Source of the DNA: an uncultured Oscillospiraceae bacterium
Lineage (GTDB): Bacteria; Bacillota; Clostridia; Oscillospirales; Oscillospiraceae
NCBI GenBank assembly: GCA_910584835.1
Contig: CAJUEG010000005.1
Location: forward strand, 1-64,000
DNA: 64,000 nt
Reading direction: 5' to 3'
Shown: piece after piece, positions 58,716 to 64,000 of the stretch
Position numbering within the stretch: the stretch's first letter is position 1
Layout: each line of letters starts with the position of its first letter
Program-made: the position numbers and the translations under genes
The notes under the pieces: generated by a model
The model's input: only the letters and a program-made list of their open reading frames with translations
The model's database searches: none
Told to the model about the DNA's origin: nothing

Positions 58716-58901
58716 GTTAATATCATCGTACATTACCCGGAAGATAAAGAGAAACAGCGGGAACTCGCCAAAAGGGTCGCTTACGTCCACGCTCAGACGA
58801 TAGCCGAAAAGTTGGCGACCCTGTCCTGCCCTGTGGAACAGAAAGCGGCGCTATGCGATGAAATCAAGAAACGATACAAGGCCGCCAATAAAATGAGATA
58901 A
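58716..58901 (+). CDS. Small ICE protein without a canonical start
   Basis: About 61 codons read N-I-I-V-H-Y-P-E-D-K-E-K-Q-R-E-L-A-K-R-V-A and on to TAA at 58901. An AAAAGGGGG site stands in front, but the in-frame codons after the upstream stop (58689) include no ATG, GTG or TTG before this segment; GTT 58716 is the best guess. Composition and the basic C-terminus look genuinely coding. Small helical protein, function unknown. Confidence 0.6.
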   Translation, partial: VNIIVHYPEDKEKQRELAKRVAYVHAQTIAEKLATLSCPVEQKAALCDEIKKRYKAANKMR

Positions 58902-58905
58902 GAAG

Positions 58906-58945
58906 CGAGGAGTAGGGGAGAGGGAAAGCCATCCTCTACTCCTCG
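58906..58945. terminator. Bidirectional terminator
   Basis: CGAGGAGTAGGGGA pairs with TCCTCTACTCCTCG (one mismatch). It ends the small plus-strand gene and, on the other strand, overlaps the end of the double-HTH gene. Confidence 0.65.
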
Positions 58946-59454
58946 AATCTTTTTAGGTTCTTCCAGGTTCTTTTTGTGATCGACACCCGATTCTGTTCCC
59001 ATTGCTGCAAGGTTCCAAAGGGGACGCCGAGGTATTTTGCGTACTCTTTTTGCGTCATGCTTTTCTGTGCTCGGGCCTGCCTGATCTGCTGGCCCTGGCC
59101 GTGATAGAGGAACAGGTTGAAATCATCCAGGAGCCTTGTGACAGGGACGGAGAACAGCTCCGCAATTTTCCGCATGGTTTCAATGGGATAATAGTCTCGC
59201 CCAATTTCTTCATAGCTGGAGTATGTGGTGCGGTCTATCCCAGCGTACTCCGCCACATCCTTTTGCCGCAAACCCTGGCTGTATCTGTACCAGCGGAGCT
59301 TGTCCGGCGTATTGTGGATTTGAGAGGGATCGGTGTATTGGATGTTGAACTTTTCTGCCTCCACCAGCGTGTGAGGTTGGACAAGCTGGAAGCTGTGAAT
59401 GTAGAGAGGTGCGTAGATAACGCCCGTGGGAGTATGGAGAACCATTATTTTCAT
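58936..59454 (-). CDS. Double-HTH (XRE) regulator at the right end of the ICE
   Basis: 172 residues from the ATG at 59454. Two XRE-type helix-turn-helix domains: K-L-R-W-Y-R-Y-S-Q-G-L-R-Q-K-D-V-A-E-Y-A-G-I (about 48-100) and I-R-Q-A-R-A-Q-K-S-M-T-Q-K-E-Y-A-K-Y-L-G-V-P (about 117-165). There is no ribosome binding site of its own; the ATG overlaps the TGA that ends the ICE-truncated sigK frame, so translation is probably coupled to sigK under its sigma-E-type promoter. In the excised circle the recombinase frame continues into this frame instead. Candidate excision regulator or directionality factor (inference). Confidence 0.85.
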   Translation of the reverse strand: MKIMVLHTPTGVIYAPLYIHSFQLVQPHTLVEAEKFNIQYTDPSQIHNTPDKLRWYRYSQGLRQKDVAEYAGIDRTTYSSYEEIGRDYYPIETMRKIAELFSVPVTRLLDDFNLFLYHGQGQQIRQARAQKSMTQKEYAKYLGVPFGTLQQWEQNRVSITKRTWKNLKRFEE

Positions 59455-59529
59455 GCGGCCCGATATGTGGCCGAACGTACGCCATTTTTCGCCAAAGTAT
59501 GTACGATTGCCCACATCGAGGGACTTTTG

Positions 59530-59548
59530 AGCCGTTGCGAGTGAATAG
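59530..59548. repeat. Terminal inverted repeat, right
   Basis: AGCCGTTGCGAGTGAATAG, inverted relative to 14202-14220 with three central mismatches. Confidence 0.85.
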
Positions 59549-59549
59549 T

Positions 59550-59553
59550 ATTT
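59550..59553. other. Attachment-site core, right end
   Basis: ATTT, matching 14197-14200. In sigK orientation it completes the codon AAT (Asn-111). Confidence 0.85.
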
Positions 59554-59882
59554 TCAATGCATCGGCTGGCATAGGTGGCAAGCCTGACGTTTTTGTCCGG
59601 CTTGAATGTGGATACCCCTTTAATCAGCCCAATGGTTCCGATGGAAATCAAGTCGTCCTGATCACCATTGGGTGTGTAATATTTTTTTACAATGTGCGCC
59701 ACCAGCCGCAGATTATGTTCAATGAGCATATCCCTGGCATCATCATCCCCTTGAGCCATCCGATCCAGACAATTCTGCTCCTCCTCCCGGGTAAGGGCCC
59801 GGGGAAAGGAGCCCGTATTCCCCGCCAGCCGCAGGGTAAAGAACAGTCCGTTCAGTGTCAATAACAGCCATGCCGTCCACAT
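59550..59882 (-). CDS. sigK: Sigma-K, N-terminal part (split by the ICE)
   Basis: 111 codons from the ATG at 59882, with GGAGG 8 nt upstream. A hydrophobic pro-sequence (W-L-L-L-T-L-N-G-L-F-F) precedes region 2 (E-H-N-L-R-L-V-A-H-I-V-K-K, then D-L-I-S-I-G-T-I-G-L-I-K-G and A-T-Y-A-S-R-C-I-E-N). Pro-sigma-K is inactive until this leader is cleaved in the mother cell. In the integrated state the frame reads on into the ICE for 32 codons and stops at 59451, leaving a protein without regions 3 and 4. The C-terminal part is at 13840-14196. Confidence 0.95.
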
Positions 59883-59901
59883 GGACACCACCTCCACTCA
59901 A

Positions 59902-59929
59902 ACTGTATGCGTGGGCGGCGTGTCCGTAT
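59902..59929 (-). promoter_or_regulatory. Candidate sigma-E promoter of sigK
   Basis: Minus-strand ATA (59927-59929), 17 bp, CATACAGT (59902-59909), matching the sigma-E consensus ATA-N16-18-CATACANT. B. subtilis sigK is also sigma-E dependent. The leader would be very short, about 13 nt. Confidence 0.6.
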
Positions 59930-60022
59930 TAAAAAAGAAAGGGACCGCCGATTTACCGGCAATGCCGGCGCGGTTTCATCGGCGAAGTCCACATTTCGCT
60001 TGATTTCCCCAGATACAGAAAA

Positions 60023-60058
60023 AACAGCCGCATGATGCCAAAGCACCATGCGGCTGTT
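60023..60058 (-). terminator. Terminator of the rpsB-tsf operon
   Basis: AACAGCCGCATG pairs with CATGCGGCTGTT; on the minus strand a run of T follows. The 60059-60165 interval up to tsf holds nothing else evident. Confidence 0.75.
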
Positions 60059-60165
60059 TTCAAAACTGAAACCTTCTTTATTGAGGCCGCTCTTAAACTC
60101 AAGACCTCTGTAAGAGCTGGGATTCAAGAGAAAACGCGGTAAAAATCTTGCAAAGACAAGGGAAC

Positions 60166-61077
60166 TTACTGCGCCAGCTTGGCGATCTCCTCGGCGAAGT
60201 TCTCCTGCTTCTTCTCAATGCCCTCGCCCTTCTCAAAGCGCACGGCATCCTTCAGCACGATAGTCCCGCCCAGCTTCTTGGCGGCGGCGTTCATATACTG
60301 CTCCACGGTGACCTCGTTGTCCTTGACAAAGGTCTGCTGGAGCAGGCAGTTTTCGGCGTAGAACTTGTTGAGCTTGCCGGCCACGATCTTCTCCTTGACC
60401 TGGGCGGGCTTGGAGGCCATCTTGGGGTCGTTGTCCATCTGGGCTAGGAGAATCTTCTTCTCCTCGTCCAGAACGTCCTGGGTGACCTGGCTCTTGTCCA
60501 GGAACCGGGGGTTCAGGGCCGCGATCTGCATGGCCATGTCCTTGCCGATCTCGGCGGCGTCGATGCCGCCGGTGACCTCCAGGTTGACCAGCACGCCGAT
60601 CTTGCCGCCGGCGTGGATATAGGGGACGGAAGTGCCGTCGGCGAAGCGGGCAAAGCGGCGGACCTTAATGTTCTCGCCGATGACCAGAACCATCTCCTGC
60701 TGCTGCTGGGTGACAGTCAGGTCGGTGCCGTTGTATTTGCACTCCATCAGCGCATCCAGATCGGCGGGGGCACAGGCGGCCACGGTGGCGGCCACGCCCT
60801 TCACGAAGTCCACAAACTTCTCGTTCTTGCCCACGAAATCGGTCTCGGCGTTGACCTCGACGACGACGCCGACGCCGTCGATGACGCAGGCGTAGGCCAT
60901 GCCCTCGGCGGCAATGCGGCCGGCCTTCTTGGCGGAAGCGGCAAGACCCTTTTCACGCAGCCACTCGACGGCCTTGTCCATGTCGCCGTCGGAGGCGGCC
61001 AGAGCCTTTTTGCAGTCCATCATGCCCACGCCGGTCATTTCCCGCAGGGCCTTTACATCCTGAGCAGTAATTGCCAT
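60166..61077 (-). CDS. tsf: Translation elongation factor Ts
   Basis: 303 residues, ATG at 61077 behind GGAGGTAAC. The N-terminal UBA-like domain (V-K-A-L-R-E-M-T-G-V-G-M-M-D-C-K-K-A-L) and T-D-F-V-G-K-N-E-K-F are diagnostic. It is the guanine-nucleotide exchange factor that recycles EF-Tu. Located 92 bp after rpsB in the usual rpsB-tsf order. Confidence 0.98.
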   Translation of the reverse strand: MAITAQDVKALREMTGVGMMDCKKALAASDGDMDKAVEWLREKGLAASAKKAGRIAAEGMAYACVIDGVGVVVEVNAETDFVGKNEKFVDFVKGVAATVAACAPADLDALMECKYNGTDLTVTQQQQEMVLVIGENIKVRRFARFADGTSVPYIHAGGKIGVLVNLEVTGGIDAAEIGKDMAMQIAALNPRFLDKSQVTQDVLDEEKKILLAQMDNDPKMASKPAQVKEKIVAGKLNKFYAENCLLQQTFVKDNEVTVEQYMNAAAKKLGGTIVLKDAVRFEKGEGIEKKQENFAEEIAKLAQ

Positions 61078-61169
61078 TTATCGTTACCTCCAAAATCAAT
61101 TTTGTAAAAAAGGAAGCGCCCGCCCGCCTCGGGCGGGCGCTGTAGAATAATGCCTGAAAGGGGGGAGCT

Positions 61170-61907
61170 TTACTCGTCAGCGGGCTCCTCGGGCTTCTCG
61201 GAAGCGGGGGCGGGGGCGGCGTCCACGCCCTGACGGCCCTCCTGCACGGCGTTGGCCATGACGGAGGAGATCAGCTTGATGGCGCGGATGGCGTCGTCGT
61301 TGCCGGGGATGACGTAGTCGATCTCATCGGGATCGCAGTTGGTGTCCACGATGGCCACGATGGGGATGTTCAGCTTGCGGGCCTCGTTGATGGCGTTGCG
61401 CTCCTTGCGGGGGTCCACCACGAACAGAGCGCCGGGGAGACGCTTCATCTCCACCACGCCGCCCAGGTATTTCTCCAGCTTGGAGATCTCGCCCAGCAGC
61501 TTCATGACTTCCTTCTTGGGGAGCATGTCGAAGGTGCCGTCCTCCTGCATCTTCTTGAGCTGGTTCAGGCGGTCCACGCGGGTGCGCATGGTCTTGAAGT
61601 TGGTCATCATGCCGCCCAGCCAGCGGGCGTTGACGTAGAACATGCCGCAGCGGGCGGCCTCCTCGCGGATGGCGTCCTGGGCCTGCTTTTTGGTGCCCAC
61701 GAAGAGCAGGGACTGGCCGTTGCCGGACAGGTCCTTGACGAAGTTGTAGGCCTCCTCCAGCTTCTTCACGGTCTTCTGCAGGTCGATGATATAGATGCCG
61801 TTGCGCTCCGTGTAGATGTAGGTGGCCATTTTGGGGTTCCACCGGCGGGTCTGGTGGCCGAAGTGCACGCCGGCCTCCAGCAGCTGCTTCATAGATACGA
61901 CTGCCAT
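61170..61907 (-). CDS. rpsB: 30S ribosomal protein S2
   Basis: 245 residues from the ATG at 61907 behind GGAGGAAAAA. L-L-E-A-G-V-H-F-G-H-Q-T-R-R-W-N-P-K-M near the start and the P-D/G-A-L-F-V-V-D-P-R-K-E region are S2 signatures. The acidic tail is short. First gene of the rpsB-tsf operon. Here the operon is divergent from pyrH-frr-uppS, whereas in many bacteria all five are collinear. Confidence 0.98.
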   Translation of the reverse strand: MAVVSMKQLLEAGVHFGHQTRRWNPKMATYIYTERNGIYIIDLQKTVKKLEEAYNFVKDLSGNGQSLLFVGTKKQAQDAIREEAARCGMFYVNARWLGGMMTNFKTMRTRVDRLNQLKKMQEDGTFDMLPKKEVMKLLGEISKLEKYLGGVVEMKRLPGALFVVDPRKERNAINEARKLNIPIVAIVDTNCDPDEIDYVIPGNDDAIRAIKLISSVMANAVQEGRQGVDAAPAPASEKPEEPADE

Positions 61908-62074
61908 TGATTTTTCCTCCTGTTTTTTGGTTTTACCTCCGAAAGCCTCATTTTTCCCGCCCACTTTCATGGAAAGCACCGGGCGAAAAATCGGCTCTCG
62001 TGCGGAATGCCTGGATATTCTACCACAAGAGATGGGGGAACGCAAGAGTTTTTCTCCAATTTCTTGAGAAAAAG

Positions 62075-62341
62075 TCAGCGATTTCTGCGGCCCCGGCTGC
62101 TGACGGCGGCGCCGTCCACCAAAATGATGTCCGTCCCAAAGCGCTTGACGGCGGACCAGGGGAAGACCGCGTCCGCCTCCCGGCCCAGCAGCCCCAGCAG
62201 GCGGGGATGCCCCCGCACGACGATGCTCTGGATGGAACCGCGCTCCGGGTCCAGCTCCACGTCGCCCACGAATCCGTACCGGGTGCCGTCGGCAATGTCG
62301 ATGACTTCCTTATATTGCAGGTCGACGATGCGGCAAATCAT
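62075..62341 (-). CDS. YlmC/YmxH-type PRC-barrel sporulation protein
   Basis: 88 residues from the ATG at 62341 behind GGAGGG. A single PRC-barrel (D-L-Q-Y-K-E-V-I-D-I-A-D-G-T-R-Y-G-F-V-G-D-V-E-L-D) matches the small YlmC/YmxH family, conserved in endospore formers. Function is poorly defined; a sporulation link comes from the family. It stands between rpsB and pyrH, probably monocistronic. Confidence 0.88.
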   Translation of the reverse strand: MICRIVDLQYKEVIDIADGTRYGFVGDVELDPERGSIQSIVVRGHPRLLGLLGREADAVFPWSAVKRFGTDIILVDGAAVSSRGRRNR

Positions 62342-62519
62342 AGTATGCCCTCCTTTTTCCTTTGCCATCAATGTATGAAAAAAGGGGCCCGTCAATCCGT
62401 GTCCGGGAAAAATACACGGAAAATTTTCATTTGCCCCCTATGCAAAAGGAGTATTTTCCAGTATAATACTACCTAAGTACGGACGGGACGTGAATTTAAC
62501 AGGGGAGAGGATGTGTGCC

Positions 62520-63257
62520 ATGGGCGAGCTGAAATACAAGCGCGTGCTGCTGAAGGTCAGCGGCGAGGCGCTGGGCGGCGATGCGGGCCGGGGCCTGGAC
62601 TTCGACGTCATTGAAAGGGTGTGCGATGTGGTGGCCCGCTGCGCCGATGAAGGCGTGCAGGTGGGCATTGTGGTGGGCGGCGGCAATTTCTGGCGGGGCC
62701 TGAAGGACGGCCGGGGGATGAGCAACCGCACCCGCGCCGACCACATGGGAATGCTGGCCACCGCAATCAACTGTCTGGCCCTGGCCGATGTGCTGGAGAA
62801 CAAAGGCGTAGACGTGCGGGTGCAGACCGCCATTGAGATGAAATCCATTGCCGAACCGTATATCCGCTCCCGGGCCGTCCGGCACCTGGAGAAGGGCAGG
62901 GTGGTTATCTTTGGCTGCGGCACCGGCAGCCCCTTCTTCTCCACCGATACGGCGGCGGTGCTCCGGGCGGCGGAGATCAACGCGGACATCATTCTGCTGG
63001 CCAAGAATGTGGACGGGGTGTACAGCGCCGATCCCCTCAAGGACCCGGAGGCGGTAAAATACGACAGCATCACTTACGATGATGTGCTGGCCCGCCATCT
63101 GGGGGTCATGGACTCCACCGCCACGTCGCTGTGCATGGACAACAACATCCCCATCATCCTGTTTGCGTTAAAGGACCCGGAGAACATCCTCCGTGTGGTG
63201 CACGGGGAGAAAATAGGTACAATTGTAAAGGACATAGGAGGAAAGGATCATGACTGA
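62520..63257 (+). CDS. pyrH: UMP kinase
   Basis: 245 residues from the ATG at 62520. K-R-V-L-L-K-V-S-G-E-A-L-G near the start, G-I-V-V-G-G-G-N-F-W-R-G and A-D-H-M-G-M-L-A-T are UMP kinase motifs. It converts UMP to UDP with ATP, with UTP as usual feedback inhibitor. A TATAAT at 62462 probably belongs to its promoter. It overlaps frr by 8 bp. Confidence 0.98.
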   Translation: MGELKYKRVLLKVSGEALGGDAGRGLDFDVIERVCDVVARCADEGVQVGIVVGGGNFWRGLKDGRGMSNRTRADHMGMLATAINCLALADVLENKGVDVRVQTAIEMKSIAEPYIRSRAVRHLEKGRVVIFGCGTGSPFFSTDTAAVLRAAEINADIILLAKNVDGVYSADPLKDPEAVKYDSITYDDVLARHLGVMDSTATSLCMDNNIPIILFALKDPENILRVVHGEKIGTIVKDIGGKDHD

Positions 63258-63804
63258 TTTCTGCAAGACCTACGATGTGAAAATGGGCAAGACCATCGAA
63301 TCGGTAAAGGGCGACTTCGCCAGTGTCCGGGCGGGCCGGGCCAATGCCGGCGTGCTGGACCGCATCCAGGTGGAGTACTACGGGACCCCCACCCCCATCC
63401 AGCAGGTGGCCAGCATCTCCACCCCCGACCCCCGCACCCTCCAGATTCAGCCCTGGGACGGCAGCATCCTCAAGGCGATTGAAAAGGCCATCCAGACCTC
63501 CGACCTGGGTATTAACCCGCAGAATGACGGGCGGGTTATCCGCCTGGCCTTCCCCCAGCTCACCGAGGAGCGCCGCATGGAGCTCACCAAGCAGGTGCGC
63601 AAGTACGGCGAGAACGGCAAGGTGGCCATCCGCAACATCCGCCGGGACGCCATGGACACCCTGAAGTCCCTGGAGAAGAAGTCGGAAATCACCGAGGATG
63701 ACCGCAAGGAGAGCGAGAAGGAGCTCCAGGATCTGACGGATAAGCGGTGCAAGGAGATCGACGCCCTCACCGCCGCCAAGGAAAAGGAATTGATGGCGGT
63801 CTGA
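63250..63804 (+). CDS. frr: Ribosome recycling factor
   Basis: 184 residues. The long helices with F-A-S-V-R-A-G-R-A-N-A-G-V-L-D and I-R-N-I-R-R-D-A-M-D are typical. It splits post-termination ribosomes together with EF-G. The start overlaps the pyrH end, as in most Firmicutes. Confidence 0.98.
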   Translation: MTDFCKTYDVKMGKTIESVKGDFASVRAGRANAGVLDRIQVEYYGTPTPIQQVASISTPDPRTLQIQPWDGSILKAIEKAIQTSDLGINPQNDGRVIRLAFPQLTEERRMELTKQVRKYGENGKVAIRNIRRDAMDTLKSLEKKSEITEDDRKESEKELQDLTDKRCKEIDALTAAKEKELMAV

Positions 63805-63824
63805 GCCACAGTTCTGCGCATAGC

Positions 63825-63844
63825 AAGGGGGGCGCGCCCCCCTT
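63825..63844. terminator. GC-rich palindrome after frr
   Basis: A perfect 20-bp dyad of AAGGGGGGCG and its complement, followed by TGTG rather than a T-run. A weak terminator or read-through attenuator before uppS. Confidence 0.45.
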
Positions 63845-63916
63845 GTGTGCTGTTTGGAGGCTTATGACCCGGTTCTTTTTTGCCAATACTATCAATAAAA
63901 GTTAGGATGGGTGTGT

Positions 63917-64000
63917 ATGGCTTTCCTTCGCCGCGGTCGAGCGGAGAAACCCCAGGTGGATTTGGGCCGTCTGCCCCGCCACGTGGCCATCATCATGGAC
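63917..64000 (+). CDS. uppS: Undecaprenyl diphosphate synthase, 5' end (cut by window edge)
   Basis: 28 codons visible from the ATG at 63917. L-P-R-H-V-A-I-I-M-D is the conserved start of the isoprenyl transferase domain, whose Asp binds magnesium. The enzyme makes the C55 lipid carrier for wall synthesis. uppS after frr is the standard order. The rest lies outside. Confidence 0.9.
   Translation, partial: MAFLRRGRAEKPQVDLGRLPRHVAIIMD

Overview
The window reads as a spore-forming, GC-rich Clostridia chromosome, probably a gut member of the Oscillospiraceae (Flavonifractor/Pseudoflavonifractor-like). This rests on sigK, a PRC-barrel sporulation gene, collagen-like exosporium proteins, many SLH/InlB-type surface proteins and a Tn1549/CD1107-type conjugation module. 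The genus is inference.

Left host segment (1-14.2 kb): the 3' part of a serine recombinase gene from another mobile element abuts a divergently organised family of three proteins sharing one N-terminal domain (two collagen-like, behind a sigma-K-type promoter; one with a different C-terminus). Then come an HU protein, a lipoprotein, a LacI-type regulator behind an operator-bearing promoter followed by a YfcC-type carrier, and a 1,716-residue surface protein with BspA leucine-rich repeats, InlB-type repeats and an SLH-like end.

Central segment (14,197-59,549): a 45,353 bp integrative conjugative element (ICE) interrupts sigK. The N-terminal 111 codons lie at 59,550-59,882 and the remaining 118 codons plus stop at 13,840-14,196, both on the minus strand. 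A 4-bp core (ATTT, plus strand) is repeated at both ends inside 19-bp imperfect inverted repeats. Precise excision rebuilds the frame C-I-E-N|E-I-L-M and a 229-residue sigma-K, so this is a skin-type element, but one carrying a conjugation machine. A large serine recombinase sits at the left end and a double-HTH regulator at the right end. In order the ICE holds: RepA-like initiator, an oversized double-domain ParB, anti-restriction genes (ArdA, ArdC-like) with a PAPS-reductase-like protein, MobC and MOBP relaxase, PcfB-like protein, sortase and a 1,908-residue Cna_B adhesin, VirD4, Maff2, VirB6-like, an adenine methyltransferase, a RelE/Phd toxin-antitoxin pair, PrgI, VirB4, a cytosine methyltransferase, an NlpC/P60 hydrolase, an XRE/SLOG pair, a MalT-like LuxR regulator, a 1,969-residue MBG/SLH surface protein and a sigma-factor-like pair.

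Three features of the ICE stand out. First, seventeen copies of a palindrome (TCTCA-3 nt-TGAGA, with conserved flanks) are scattered from 17.1 to 58.6 kb, nearly all between genes. None was noticed outside the ICE. They resemble parS with a one-base larger centre, and the element encodes a ParB without a visible ParA, so a KorB-like global regulator or a segregation/compaction system is plausible. Second, at least five genes with strong ribosome binding sites have ATA, ATC or ACG where the start codon should be. Third, the interrupted sigK has a sigma-E-type promoter and its truncated frame overlaps the double-HTH gene by ATGA. In the excised circle the recombinase frame would instead run into that same gene.

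Right host segment (59.5-64 kb): sigK 5' part, tsf, rpsB and a YlmC/YmxH-type gene on the minus strand, then pyrH, frr and the start of uppS on the plus strand.
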